DNA from: a bacterium
GTDB lineage: Bacteria > Krumholzibacteriota > Krumholzibacteriia > LZORAL124-64-63
NCBI GenBank assembly: GCA_020440705.1
Contig: JAGRNP010000017.1
Span: forward strand, 4,305 to 50,035
Direction of reading: 5' to 3'
DNA: 45,731 nucleotides
Shown: one piece after another, positions 1 through 8,699 of the stretch
How positions within the stretch are numbered: position 1 is the stretch's first letter
Layout of the letters: each line of letters opens with the position of its first letter
Made by a program: the position numbers and the translations under genes
Notes under the pieces: model-generated
Told to the model about the DNA's origin: nothing
What the model saw: the letters and a program-made list of their open reading frames with translations, nothing else
The model's database searches: none

Positions 1-579
1 CTGCTCAACAACGGGCGGGGGCTGGGCCTGCTCTCGGCGCGGGTCCTCGAGCGCAACGCCGCCGAGCCCGGCTTCGCACCCCGCGAGACCCTGCAGAACG
101 TCGCCTCGCTGCTGGGCCTGGAGAACGTCGTCGCCCTGCACCCGCCCGCGGACGAGCCCACCGGCCACCTCTCCGTCGTCGCCTGCTTCCTGGCTCCCGA
201 CCTGATCGTCGTCGGCCGCGACGGGGCCCGCGCCGACGCCGCCACCGCCGACCATCTCGACGGTCTGGCCCGCGAACTGGCCGGCGCGCCGACCCTCGTC
301 GGGCCCCTGCGCGTCGCGCGGATTCCCCAGCCCGACCACCGCGACGGCGTGTGGCGCTCGTACACGGAGATCGTCTTCGCCAACGGCGTCGTGCTCGTGC
401 CCGTCTACCCCGACCACTGCCCCGACCTCGACGCCGAGGCGCTGGCCGTCTACCGCCGCCTGCTGCCCGACCGCCGCATCGAGCCGATCGACGCCTCGGC
501 CCTGGCCCGCCGCGGCGGCGGCCTGCACCGCGTCACGGTGAACGTGCCGGCGAGCCGCGGCCTGGGCGACGGGCCCTGA
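1..579 (+). CDS. Agmatine deiminase-like protein, 3' part only, probably non-catalytic
   Basis: Frame 1 is open from the window edge to a TGA at 577-579, giving the last 192 residues of a protein of the agmatine deiminase / Porphyromonas-type peptidyl-arginine deiminase family. The recognisable parts are the C-terminal propeller blades: GHLSVVACFLAPDLIVVG, SYTEIVFANGVVLVPVY and GGGLHRVT. In active agmatine deiminases the first motif reads GHxD and the last GGGxHC, with the Cys as nucleophile. Here the Asp is Ser and the Cys is Arg (codon CGC where TGC is expected), so hydrolysis of agmatine is unlikely. The fold still looks intact and there is no internal stop. It may be a pseudoenzyme or have another activity. 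The N-terminus lies outside the window. Confidence 0.75.
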   Translation: MLNNGRGLGLLSARVLERNAAEPGFAPRETLQNVASLLGLENVVALHPPADEPTGHLSVVACFLAPDLIVVGRDGARADAATADHLDGLARELAGAPTLVGPLRVARIPQPDHRDGVWRSYTEIVFANGVVLVPVYPDHCPDLDAEALAVYRRLLPDRRIEPIDASALARRGGGLHRVTVNVPASRGLGDGP

Positions 580-608
580 CGTCGAGGGGTCGCGCCACCA
601 AGGACGAA

Positions 609-630
609 GGCCCCGGCGGATGCCGGGGCC
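609..630. terminator. Bidirectional stem-loop between convergent genes
   Basis: A perfect 9-bp GC stem (GGCCCCGGC at 609-617, GCCGGGGCC at 622-630) closes a GGAT loop. It lies between the stop codons of two convergent genes, so it can serve both strands. A short T-rich stretch follows on the plus strand. Confidence 0.65.
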
Positions 631-654
631 TTCCCGTCCAGCAGCGGATACCGA

Positions 655-2328
655 CTAGAATTCGAAGTACCGCCAGAACATCTCGGTGGTCCACTCGTTC
701 GCGTTGGTGTCCTCCTCGCGGTTCGACATGTGCACGGGACCCAGGGTGGGCGAGACCCACATGGTGTCCCGCTGCACGAACGCGGGCGAACCGCCGACCG
801 CCACGTCCAGCACGTGGATCACGCGGAAGACGTTCTTGTAGTACAGGTTCTCCGAACCGAAGGAATCGATGGGCATGTCTTCCGGCCCGGATACCGAACC
901 GTTCAGGGTGGCGGAGAAGGTGCCTTCGCCCGGAACGGTCACGGTCGTGCTGCCGGACCAGGTTCCGGCCGAGACGGGCAGGGGCAGCACGTTCAGCGGT
1001 GAATCGAAGAGGTTCTCCGTCCCGCCGTCGGCGAACCCGATCCACTCCAGCCGGTTCGACTGGCGCCGGTAGAGTTCGTAGCTGCCGGTCGGAGTCGTGA
1101 AGCCCTCGTCGGCGTACTCCGCGAGGCGGATCGAGCCGTTGCCCTGCACGTCGACCTGCCGGAACTCGCCGCCGAAGTCCGACCATTCGGGCACGTCGTT
1201 GCCCAGGGTGCCGCCGGCGTAGGCCGCCTCGTAGATGTAGCGGTAGCCGTCGCTGGTCGGGTAGTAGTCCGGCGTGCCGGACACCGTCGCCGACCAGGTC
1301 CACGGCGTGGTCTGCACGTTGCCGTTGGCGTCGGTGAAGGAGGCGAAGGTCACCTCGCAGGGCAGGCCGGCCGGCAGCGGCGAGGGCAGGGCCACCGTGA
1401 CGGTGGTCATGTCCGCCGACCAGGTCGGACTGACGTTCGACGCGACCATGACCAGGGCGAACTCCACGTTCCAGGCGCTCGGCTCGAAGTCGTTCGGATC
1501 CATGGGTTCGCTGAACACGATGGTGAACGAGCCGGCGTCGGCGGCGAACGTCGACCCGCTCGCGGGCGTGGTCGAGACGACCGTCGGCGGCGTGGTGTCC
1601 ACCTCGTTGCTCGTGGTGAAGCTGAAGCTCGCCGGTGTCCCGAGGGTCGTCTCATTGGTCGACATCACGTTCGCCCCGAAGGTGACGGTGATCTCGGTGT
1701 CGGCCGGCAGGTCCGACTCGGGCATGAGCGTGACCGTCGAGCCGTCGACCGTCACGCCGAACGGGTAGTTCGCCTTGGTGACGTCGCTGATGGTGGTGTT
1801 GGCCGCCACCGATCCGGCCGAGATGTTCTGGGAGAAGAGGGCCTGGATGTTGGCGGAGCGGTTCACGCCCGTGGCGCCGTTTGCCGGATTGGTGTCCAGG
1901 ACCGACAGGACGCTCGAGAACACCCAGAAGTCGAAGGTGTAGGCGGCCAGGGCGTTGCCGGCCGCGTCCTGCAGGCCGGTGCCGAGGGTCACCGTCACGT
2001 GGGCGCCGTCGGCCCAGGGATCGTGGTTCACGGCCAGGGTGCGGTCGTTGGTCCAGGTCATGTCGGTGATCGCGCCGCTCGACAGGGTGACCTGCCCGCT
2101 CTCCGAGCCGGCCGACATGGCCTCGTTGAAGTTGATGGTGATCGTGGCGGTGGGGGAGACGCCCGTGTCGGCGTCCTGGGGCTGGGTGCCCGAAACCTGG
2201 GGAGCGGTGGTGTCGCTGCCGCCGCCGCCGCCGGGATTGGCGGGGTCGTCGCTGCTGCTGCAGGCGGAAAGCCCGCAGCTCAGGGCGAGCAGGATCATCA
2301 TGGACAGGATCGTGGTTTTGCGAAGCAT
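655..2328 (-). CDS. Lipoprotein with bacterial Ig-like (Big_5/SbsA-type) domains
   Basis: A 557-residue exported protein. The N-terminus is a lipoprotein signal peptide with lipobox LSAC and lipidation at Cys23, followed by a Ser/Gly/Pro linker. Three Ig-like repeats of about 100 residues follow. Each opens with a pattern such as PPTVVSTTPASGSTF and contains an FSEPM or FNEAM-like strand, which is typical of Big_5/SbsA Ig-like domains. The last 200 residues form a separate domain with no family I recognise. An AGGAGG ribosome site sits just before the ATG. A weak promoter candidate (TTGCGG, 18 bp, TACGGT; 2369-2398 minus) lies upstream. It is probably a surface-anchored protein with an adhesive or structural role. 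Its enzymatic role, if any, is unknown. Confidence 0.8.
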   Translation of the reverse strand: MLRKTTILSMMILLALSCGLSACSSSDDPANPGGGGGSDTTAPQVSGTQPQDADTGVSPTATITINFNEAMSAGSESGQVTLSSGAITDMTWTNDRTLAVNHDPWADGAHVTVTLGTGLQDAAGNALAAYTFDFWVFSSVLSVLDTNPANGATGVNRSANIQALFSQNISAGSVAANTTISDVTKANYPFGVTVDGSTVTLMPESDLPADTEITVTFGANVMSTNETTLGTPASFSFTTSNEVDTTPPTVVSTTPASGSTFAADAGSFTIVFSEPMDPNDFEPSAWNVEFALVMVASNVSPTWSADMTTVTVALPSPLPAGLPCEVTFASFTDANGNVQTTPWTWSATVSGTPDYYPTSDGYRYIYEAAYAGGTLGNDVPEWSDFGGEFRQVDVQGNGSIRLAEYADEGFTTPTGSYELYRRQSNRLEWIGFADGGTENLFDSPLNVLPLPVSAGTWSGSTTVTVPGEGTFSATLNGSVSGPEDMPIDSFGSENLYYKNVFRVIHVLDVAVGGSPAFVQRDTMWVSPTLGPVHMSNREEDTNANEWTTEMFWRYFEF

Positions 2329-2446
2329 GCCGGCCTCCTGTGGGTGGGGTCACGGGCCAATTCCGCACACCGTAACCCCGAAGCCCGCGGCCCCGCAACA
2401 GATGATCGGGCGCGCCGGGTACCAGAATGAGTTTTTCAACAGCCTG

Positions 2447-3442
2447 CTAGTCCCCGTAGATGGCCACGCCGCCGCTGCCGTCGGCCTTGCGCCAGCCCCG
2501 GTACATGCCGGGCGTGTTGAAGACCATGGCGATGTTGCCCGCGGCGTCGAGGGCGACGACGCCGCCGGTGGCCCGCTGCGCCACCAGATCCCGCATGATC
2601 ACCTGCTCCGCCGCCTCCTGCAGGCCGAGTCCGCCGTAGGCCATGCGCGCGGCGATGTCGTGGGCCACCGCGTTGCGGATGAAGTATTCGCCGTGCCCCG
2701 TGGCGGAGACCCCGCAGGTGGCGTTGTCGGCCCAGGTGCCCGCGCCGATCACCGGCGAGTCGCCGATGCGGCCCCACAGCTTGTAGGTCATGCCCCCGGT
2801 CGAGGTGCCGGCGGCGATGTTGCCGTCGCGGTCGAGGGCCACGCAGCCCACGGTGCCGTGCTTGCGGTCGGGGTCGGCGGTGGCCTCCGCAGCGGCCTTC
2901 TCGCGCGCCTTCAGGAACGACTCCCAGCGCCGCTCGGTGCGGAAATACGCCGGATCGACGATCTCGAGCCCGACCTCCGCCGCGAAGGCCTCGGCACCCT
3001 CGCGGGCCATCATCACGTGGGGCGACTTCTCCATCACCGCCCGCGCCGCGCTGATGGGGTTGCGCACCGTCGTCACCCCCGCCACGGCGCCGGCGTCGCG
3101 GTCGCGGCCGTCCATGACCGAGGCGTCCATCTCGTTGGCCCCGTTGGCCGCGAAGACCGCACCCTTGCCCGCGTTGAACAGGGGCGAGTCCTCCATGAAG
3201 CGGATCGCCGCCTCCACCGCGTCGAGGCTCGAACCGCCGGCCTCGAGCACGGCCGCGCCCGCGTCGAGGGCCTTGCCGAGCTTGTCCCGGTAGGCCAGCT
3301 CCGCGCCCGTGTCCATGGTCTCGCGCGTGATGACGCCGGCGCCGCCGTGGATCACGAGGGCCCAGGGGGTCTCGGCCGCCGCCGGAACGCAGGCGGCGGC
3401 CACGAGGGCCGCCGCCAGGAGCATGCGCTGCAGGTGCCGCAT
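2447..3442 (-). CDS. Secreted isoaspartyl peptidase / type-2 L-asparaginase (Ntn hydrolase)
   Basis: A 331-residue plant-type asparaginase / isoaspartyl dipeptidase. These enzymes hydrolyse L-asparagine and beta-aspartyl dipeptides after autocleavage releases an N-terminal Thr. The predicted nucleophile is Thr197 in KHGTVGCVALD. The family motifs IHGGAG near residue 31, NAGKGAVF near 90 and GDSPVIGAGTWADN after the nucleophile are present. A signal peptide (residues 1 to about 23) implies a periplasmic or secreted enzyme, whereas E. coli IaaA is cytoplasmic. The start lies 4 bp downstream of the htrA-like stop, so both are probably on one transcript. It is a different branch from the glycosylasparaginase at 37635-38687. 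Confidence 0.9.
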   Translation of the reverse strand: MRHLQRMLLAAALVAAACVPAAAETPWALVIHGGAGVITRETMDTGAELAYRDKLGKALDAGAAVLEAGGSSLDAVEAAIRFMEDSPLFNAGKGAVFAANGANEMDASVMDGRDRDAGAVAGVTTVRNPISAARAVMEKSPHVMMAREGAEAFAAEVGLEIVDPAYFRTERRWESFLKAREKAAAEATADPDRKHGTVGCVALDRDGNIAAGTSTGGMTYKLWGRIGDSPVIGAGTWADNATCGVSATGHGEYFIRNAVAHDIAARMAYGGLGLQEAAEQVIMRDLVAQRATGGVVALDAAGNIAMVFNTPGMYRGWRKADGSGGVAIYGD

Positions 3443-3446
3443 CGCC

Positions 3447-4892
3447 CTACTCCACTTCCAGCACGAGGTACCGCAGCATGCCGCCGCGCTCGAGATGGAA
3501 CACCGCCGGCTCGCCGTAGGGGGCGTCTTTGACCAGCTGCTTCAGCGAGCGCAGGCCCTTCACCGGCTGGCCGTTCATGGTGTAGATCACGTCGCCGGGC
3601 TCGAAGTGGTCGCCCAGCAGGGACACGTCGGCGGCCAGGGCGGCCACGATCACGCCCTCGGCCTGCCGCGGCTTGAAGGGCAGCATGCGGGTCGTCTCCT
3701 TGTCCAGGTCGAGGGAGAGCACCCCGATGCGCTGCACCAGGTTCCGCTCGGCCGAGATCATGTCGAAGAAGCGGTAGTCCGGATCGATGCGCTCGATCAC
3801 CTCGACGTCCTTGGCGAAGGTGCGCCCGCCGCGCGCGATCTCCAGGGTGACCTTGCCGCCGATCTTCTTGTTGTAGAGGTTCACCTCGAACTGCCGCGCA
3901 TTCTCCATCTTCTTGCCGTCGAGGGTGAGCACGATGTCGCCCACCTGCAGCCCGGCTTCGTGGGCCGGACCGTTGGGGAACACGTCGCCCAGGATGACGC
4001 CCCACTGCACGTCCAGGCCGAGGGAGCGCGCCATCCACGGGTTCACCGTCTGGGGGTTCACGCCGATGATGCCGCGCTTGACCCGCCCGGTGGCCCGGAT
4101 CTGGTTGAACACGTTCCGGGCGATGTTGCTCGGCGCGCTGAAGCTGAGTCCCTCGCTGCCGCCGCTCTGGGTGAAGATCAGGGTGTTGATGCCGATGACC
4201 TGGCCCTGCGCGTTCACCAGCGGGCCGCCGCTGTTGCCCGGGTTGATGGCCACGTCGGTCTGGATGTAGATCATCGGGTTGTCCTGCTCGAGCTGCCGCG
4301 CCACCGTGCTGACGACGCCGAAGCTGACCGAGTTCGTCAGGCCCATGGGGCTGCCGAAGGCGAAGACGAGTTGCCCCTGGTGGATCTGGTCCGAGTCGCC
4401 GAGCTCGAGGAAGGGCAGACCCTGGCGCTCGATCTTCAGCACGGCCAGGTCGGTCTCCTTGTCGGTGCCGATCACCTGGGCGCCCACGAGCAGGCCGCCG
4501 GCCGCGAGGATCGAGTTGCCGGCGTCGGCGCCGAGCGCCTGGGGCGACAGCCGCACCTGCACCCGCTTGGCCCCCTGCACCACGTGGTTGTTGGTGATGA
4601 TGTAGCCGGCGGGATCGAGGATGACGCCCGAGCCCGTGGCCTGCTGCTGACCGAACAGGGCCGCGCCCTGGGGCACCGAGCCGACGAGGGCCCCGAAGCT
4701 GGAGGTGTAGATCTGGACCACGGCCGGTCCCACCGCGCGGGTCAGGTCGCGGATCTCGCCGCTCAGCTGGGTCAGGCTCCATTCACGGTCGGCCTCGGCG
4801 GCCGCGGCGCCGGAAGCGGGCAGGGCCAGGCACGAGAGCAGGGACAGGGCGAGCAGGGCGCGGACCGCGGTCCGGACGGGGAAATGGCGCAC
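3447..4892 (-). CDS. HtrA/DegP-family periplasmic serine protease with two PDZ domains
   Basis: An S1C serine protease for envelope protein quality control. Starting at the GTG at 4892 (GGAGG ribosome site 5 nt before it), the protein has 481 residues. The start is preferred over an upstream ATG because it puts the hydrophobic segment FPVRTAVRALLALSLLS at the N-terminus as a signal peptide. The triad is visible: His103 in ITNNHVV, Asp148 in KETDLAVLKI and Ser221 in NPGNSGGPL. PDZ1 spans about 273-360 (GPAHEAGLQVGDIVLTLDG) and PDZ2 about 400-480. PDZ2 is divergent but keeps a GDVIYTMNGQPV core. The gene is transcribed ahead of the secreted asparaginase. Confidence 0.92.
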   Translation of the reverse strand: MRHFPVRTAVRALLALSLLSCLALPASGAAAAEADREWSLTQLSGEIRDLTRAVGPAVVQIYTSSFGALVGSVPQGAALFGQQQATGSGVILDPAGYIITNNHVVQGAKRVQVRLSPQALGADAGNSILAAGGLLVGAQVIGTDKETDLAVLKIERQGLPFLELGDSDQIHQGQLVFAFGSPMGLTNSVSFGVVSTVARQLEQDNPMIYIQTDVAINPGNSGGPLVNAQGQVIGINTLIFTQSGGSEGLSFSAPSNIARNVFNQIRATGRVKRGIIGVNPQTVNPWMARSLGLDVQWGVILGDVFPNGPAHEAGLQVGDIVLTLDGKKMENARQFEVNLYNKKIGGKVTLEIARGGRTFAKDVEVIERIDPDYRFFDMISAERNLVQRIGVLSLDLDKETTRMLPFKPRQAEGVIVAALAADVSLLGDHFEPGDVIYTMNGQPVKGLRSLKQLVKDAPYGEPAVFHLERGGMLRYLVLEVE

Positions 4893-4938
4893 GACAGCCT
4901 CCAGGGATCGGGTCGAACGAGGGGGGTGAGCGCGGCCC

Positions 4939-4967
4939 ATACTACGGAAACCGGTGGCCCGGGGCAA
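4939..4967 (-). promoter_or_regulatory. Predicted promoter of the htrA-like operon
   Basis: On the minus strand a TTGCCC -35 (4962-4967), a 17-bp spacer and a TAGTAT -10 (4939-4944) lie about 45 bp before the GTG start. The plus-strand partner 20 bp away has the same -10 hexamer. Confidence 0.5.
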
Positions 4968-4984
4968 GCGGCGGGGCGAGGCCA

Positions 4985-5013
4985 TTGATCCGGTCCTGTC
5001 GATTCCGTAGTAT
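4985..5013 (+). promoter_or_regulatory. Predicted promoter of the beta-helix protein gene
   Basis: TTGATC (4985-4990), 17 bp and TAGTAT (5008-5013) match a primary sigma-factor promoter. The transcript would carry a leader of about 185 nt before the ATG at 5204, in which I see no clear regulatory structure. Confidence 0.45.
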
Positions 5014-5203
5014 CATGCAGGCCGCGCCGGCGGCCGCCCAGGGGGACCTCCCATTCGCCCATGACCTCGCGCCCCGGATCGGCTGTTGCGGTACGGCACC
5101 TTCGCCTGCCGGCGCATCGCGGCGATCCCGGCGCCGCGATGGCGAGGGCCACCGCACCCCACATGACCGGAACGACCTTGGATCCGAACAAGGAGCTGTC
5201 GTC

Positions 5204-6505
5204 ATGTCCCATCCCGCCAACCTGTTCCGCACGGTGGTCGGGACTGTCCTCGTCCTGCTCGGGGCGGCGACCGGTGCCTCCGCGGGCCTGATTCCCGTTG
5301 CCGATGTGGGGCAGCTCACGGCCGCCCTGGCCGGAGCCGCCGCCGGCGACACCGTTGCGGTCGCCTGCGGCAGCTACGCCGTGCAGGGGCTCGTCCTGCC
5401 CGCCGGGGTGGTCCTGCGCGGCGCGACCGGCGATCCCGCCTGCGTCGAACTCGTCTCCGACGGCTCGGCGCCCATCCTGTCCTGCGCGGACGTGCTCGCG
5501 CCGACCGTGATCGAGGGCCTCACGTTCACCCTGGATGACGGCGTGACGGCGCCGACCGTCGTCCGGGGGGGCGGCCTCCTCCTGGCGAGCGCGACCGTCC
5601 TCGTCAGCCACTGCGACTTCCGGGGCCTGGGCGCCGACTACGGCGGAGCCGTGTACGTCGCGGGCGGCGGCTGGCCCAGCTTCATCTTCTGCCGCTTCGC
5701 CGACAACCAGGCCGACGGCGTGGGGGGAGCCATGGCGGTGGTCGGTTCGGCCCCGCAGATCGTCTCGTGCCTGATGACCGGCAACACGGCCGGCGTCTCG
5801 GGCGCCGCGCTGAACGTGGCCGGGGGCGGCCGCGCGACCCTGTCGTACTGCACCATCGACCAGGCCGCGGCCGCGGTCTCGGCCCTGCAGGGCTGGGACG
5901 ACGGGGACATCACCCTCGAGCACGTCATCGTCGCCGGCGGCACCTGGCTCGGCGACGTCAGCGCCGTGCCGGCCATCAACTGCTCCGACTTCCACCTCGG
6001 CGGCGACGACCCCTGGGTGGGGCTGCTCGCGCCGTTCGGTGCCGCGGGCGGCAACATCGCGGCCGACCCGCTCTTCTGCGACCCGACCGGCCTCGACGGC
6101 TCCTTCGGGCTCGCGGAGAACTCGCCGTGCGCGGCGGCCCAGTCCGGCTGCGGGCGCATCGGAGCCTACGACGTGGCCTGCGGCGTGTCCGGCGTGCCGG
6201 GCGAGGAACCCGGCGTCGCGCGGCCCCGCTTCGCCCGCATCGAGGGCAACCATCCGAATCCCTTCAATCCCCGAACGGAAATCCGCTTCTCCCTGCCGGA
6301 GGCGGGCCATGTGCTCCTGGACGTCTACGACGTGCGGGGGCGGCACGTGCGGCGACTGGCGGACGGCGCCTTCGCGGCCGGACCGCAGAGCGTCCCCTGG
6401 GACGGCCGCACCGACGACGGTCGCGCCTGCGCGGCCGGCGTGTACTTCGCCCGCCTGCGGGCCGACGACCGCGCCGACACGCACCGCATGTCCCTGATCA
6501 AGTAG
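5204..6505 (+). CDS. Secreted beta-helix-like protein with C-terminal FlgD-like Ig domain
   Basis: A 433-residue exported protein. The ATG at 5204 is chosen because AAGGAG lies 8 nt upstream and the resulting N-terminus (SHPANLFRTVVGTVLVLLG) is a signal peptide. Residues of about 30-330 have short repeating strand-turn units with AGDTV and GGAVYV-type motifs, as in right-handed parallel beta-helix or polymorphic outer-membrane proteins. The last 90 residues (NHPNPFNPRTEIRFSLP, then WDGRTDDGR and AAGVYFARL) form a FlgD-like Ig domain, the usual C-terminal sorting or anchoring module in FCB-type secreted proteins. No catalytic residues were identified. It is followed 32 bp later by another exported protein. 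Confidence 0.75.
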   Translation: MSHPANLFRTVVGTVLVLLGAATGASAGLIPVADVGQLTAALAGAAAGDTVAVACGSYAVQGLVLPAGVVLRGATGDPACVELVSDGSAPILSCADVLAPTVIEGLTFTLDDGVTAPTVVRGGGLLLASATVLVSHCDFRGLGADYGGAVYVAGGGWPSFIFCRFADNQADGVGGAMAVVGSAPQIVSCLMTGNTAGVSGAALNVAGGGRATLSYCTIDQAAAAVSALQGWDDGDITLEHVIVAGGTWLGDVSAVPAINCSDFHLGGDDPWVGLLAPFGAAGGNIAADPLFCDPTGLDGSFGLAENSPCAAAQSGCGRIGAYDVACGVSGVPGEEPGVARPRFARIEGNHPNPFNPRTEIRFSLPEAGHVLLDVYDVRGRHVRRLADGAFAAGPQSVPWDGRTDDGRACAAGVYFARLRADDRADTHRMSLIK

Positions 6506-6537
6506 CGGGCCCCGGACCTTCGGCAAGGAGACAAGCC

Positions 6538-8628
6538 ATGCAAGCCAAGAACCCGACTCCGATCGCGCTGGCCGCGGCCCTGCTGCTGGCCGTCGCCGGT
6601 GCCCCGGTCGTGCGGGCCGGCGATCCCGGCCTGCTGCGCCCGACCGTGCAGTACACCAACCCGTCCGGCATTTCGGCGACGGGCGTCAAGCTCGTCCCGC
6701 CGACCATCACCATCGAGGCCTCGGCCTCCGACCCCGACGCGCCGGGCAGCGTCCCGGCCCGCTACCGCTACCTCGTGAAGGAGGCGATCGACGCCCAGGG
6801 CCAGCCCATCCGCACGCCGACCGAGTACCAGCTGCATCACCAGGAGGTGCTCGCCCTCGACGACCCGGGCTGGACCGCCTGGCAGGACTACCCCCATCCC
6901 TACAACCGCGTCGAGATCCCGCTGGTGGGCCTGACCGACGGCGCCTACTATCTCGTGTCGCTGCAGATCCTCGACTTCGACGGGCTCTCCAACGACCCCT
7001 GGCTCTACCAGGACTCGGCCCTGCACCTGAAGGTCATCGACGGCTTCTTCCGCCCGCTCGTCGTGCTGAGCGAGCCGTTCCTCGGCACCTCCAGCGCCAC
7101 CGAGACGGTCACCATCGAGATCGCGGGCGGCCAGCCCCTGAACTTCTCCTGGACCGCCTCGGCCGACCTGTACGGTGCCGACATCGCGTCCATGCGCCAC
7201 GGCTGGGATCTCGTCGACCCCGACGATCCGGGCGATCCCGGCTGGGCCGTGCCTCCCGGCCTCGCCGCCGTCAACGGCTATGCGGCCGAGCGGATCTTCC
7301 AGGAAGGCATCCACACCTTCACGGTGCGGGTGGTGGACACCGCCGGCGCGGTCACCCTCACGCGTCGGACCCTGCGGGTCGTGCCCTACGTCGATCCCGC
7401 CTTCCAGTTCGACCTGCTGGTGCTCGACCAGGTCGTCGACGAGAACGTCCAGACCTGGCCCGACCGCAACGGTGTCCCGCGCGATGACGAGAGCTTCCGC
7501 AACTCGTTCTGGCAGTTCCTGGACGCGGTGGCGGGCGGTGCCGTCGGCTTCGACTGGAATCGCGACTGGCGCGACCATGCCGACCTGGTCGAGTTCTCCG
7601 ACGTCGTGGCCTACAAGGCCGTGCTCTGCTACGCCCGCTTCCACGACACGTCCCAGCGCCTGTTCACCGACCCGTTGGCCGGGCTGCGTCCGGTCAACGA
7701 CCAGGACCGTTTCCTCTGGTTGTCCTCCTACCAGGCGCGCGGCGGCAACGTCATGCTCGTGGGCGACCGCAGCCTCGACTCCTTCCACGAGGGCAAACCG
7801 AACTACATGATCCCCTTCGTGTACGACACGGCCGAGGAGACCTACGTGGTGAACGGCCAGCCCTACGTCGTCGGTTTCGGCTCCGTGCAGCTGCCCGACG
7901 GCTCGACCGTGCTGCGCGGACCCCGCCAGTACGCCTACGCGACCGCCGGCATCGCGGCTCTCGACTGGACGGCGCCGGCGACCAAGTTCATCTACGGCCG
8001 CCCGACGCCGGCCCGCTTCGACCGCACCGCCGACTGCGTGGGCCTGAAGGGCCTGGTCCTCGACGGGGTCTTCGCGGCGAACCACCTCGTGGGCGGAGCC
8101 ATCCCCGACACCATCTGGACCGACCCCGAGATCGACTGGCGCGACGCCGACGCCGCGGCGGGCGACTCGTTGTCCCTGGCGAGCGGGTTCTTCCCCTTCC
8201 GGGACGACGAGTTCATCGACGCCAACATCAGCTCGCGCCCGACCCCGATCGTGGCCCAGGACTGCCTCGACGGGCCCGGCGGCCTGTGCGTCGAGCCCAT
8301 GTTCCGGGGCGTGTCGCGGTTCGACTACGTGCGGGAGATCAAGCGGGCCGGGGGCGACGCCGACTGGCCCCAGTCGGAGTACGCGGCCGTGGAGCTCGAG
8401 AGCGTGTGCGGTCCGCTGGCGCTGACGGCGTACGAGGGCGAGCCCGATCGTTCCGCGCGCACCAACGGCCAGGTGTATGGCTTCCTCTCGTACAAGTCGG
8501 TCGCCGACAAGCCGAGCGGGAAGGCCGACGTGTACTGGGGCTTCGATCCGTACCGCTTCGACCACGAGAGCGCGCGCCAGGCCGTGCGGTGGGCGCTCGA
8601 CTACTTCGGCCTGCAGATCGGCCAGTAG
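6538..8628 (+). CDS. Large secreted protein of unknown function
   Basis: A 696-residue protein starting at ATG 6538 with AAGGAG 7 nt upstream; the frame stays open further 5' only because of high GC. The N-terminus (AKNPTPIALAAALLLAVAGAP) is a signal peptide ending near VRAGD. The first 330 residues look like Fn3/Ig-type beta-sandwiches; phrases such as PPTITIEASASDPD and HTFTVRVVDTAGAVTL are typical of PKD/Fn3-like folds. The middle (FDLLVLDQVVDENVQTWPD and onward) resembles an alpha/beta domain seen in uncharacterised secreted proteins. I cannot assign a function. It lies just downstream of the FlgD-domain protein and may share its transcript. Confidence 0.7.
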   Translation: MQAKNPTPIALAAALLLAVAGAPVVRAGDPGLLRPTVQYTNPSGISATGVKLVPPTITIEASASDPDAPGSVPARYRYLVKEAIDAQGQPIRTPTEYQLHHQEVLALDDPGWTAWQDYPHPYNRVEIPLVGLTDGAYYLVSLQILDFDGLSNDPWLYQDSALHLKVIDGFFRPLVVLSEPFLGTSSATETVTIEIAGGQPLNFSWTASADLYGADIASMRHGWDLVDPDDPGDPGWAVPPGLAAVNGYAAERIFQEGIHTFTVRVVDTAGAVTLTRRTLRVVPYVDPAFQFDLLVLDQVVDENVQTWPDRNGVPRDDESFRNSFWQFLDAVAGGAVGFDWNRDWRDHADLVEFSDVVAYKAVLCYARFHDTSQRLFTDPLAGLRPVNDQDRFLWLSSYQARGGNVMLVGDRSLDSFHEGKPNYMIPFVYDTAEETYVVNGQPYVVGFGSVQLPDGSTVLRGPRQYAYATAGIAALDWTAPATKFIYGRPTPARFDRTADCVGLKGLVLDGVFAANHLVGGAIPDTIWTDPEIDWRDADAAAGDSLSLASGFFPFRDDEFIDANISSRPTPIVAQDCLDGPGGLCVEPMFRGVSRFDYVREIKRAGGDADWPQSEYAAVELESVCGPLALTAYEGEPDRSARTNGQVYGFLSYKSVADKPSGKADVYWGFDPYRFDHESARQAVRWALDYFGLQIGQ

Positions 8629-8647
8629 AACGGCCCGCGTCCGAGCA

Positions 8648-8678
8648 AAGAGGCTCCGGGGTCATCCCGGAGCCTCTT
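8648..8678. terminator. Strong bidirectional stem-loop
   Basis: A perfect 13-bp stem (AAGAGGCTCCGGG at 8648-8660, complement at 8666-8678) with a GTCAT loop lies 20 bp after one stop codon and 22 bp before the convergent one. The stem bases AA/TT give short U-tracts on either strand. Confidence 0.8.
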
Positions 8679-8699
8679 CGCGCGTGGTCGGGGGCGCGG

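Larger units (their letters stand above)
4893..5203. other. 311-bp divergent intergenic region
   Basis: No coding region is supported here. It holds the two divergent promoter candidates listed separately and a 10-bp inverted repeat TCCGTAGTAT (plus strand at 5004-5013, minus strand at 4939-4948) formed by the two -10 regions. Open frames crossing the plus side lack a ribosome site and are only upstream extensions of the gene that starts at 5204. Confidence 0.6.

Noticed and set aside
2431-2450. GTTTTTCAACAGCCTGCTAG at the end of the asparaginase gene as a transposon end
   Set aside because: Similar TTTTTCAACAG strings occur near mobile elements in other bacteria, but there is no second copy, inverted partner or transposase here.
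4985-5203. Extended N-terminus for the beta-helix protein starting at 4985
   Set aside because: The start would coincide with the predicted -35 element, has no ribosome site, and would place the signal peptide 74 residues inside the protein.
5767-6537. Long frame 5767-8628 taken as one protein
   Set aside because: The first 257 codons overlap the beta-helix gene in another frame and are Arg-rich shadow sequence. The ATG at 6538 has a ribosome site and signal peptide.
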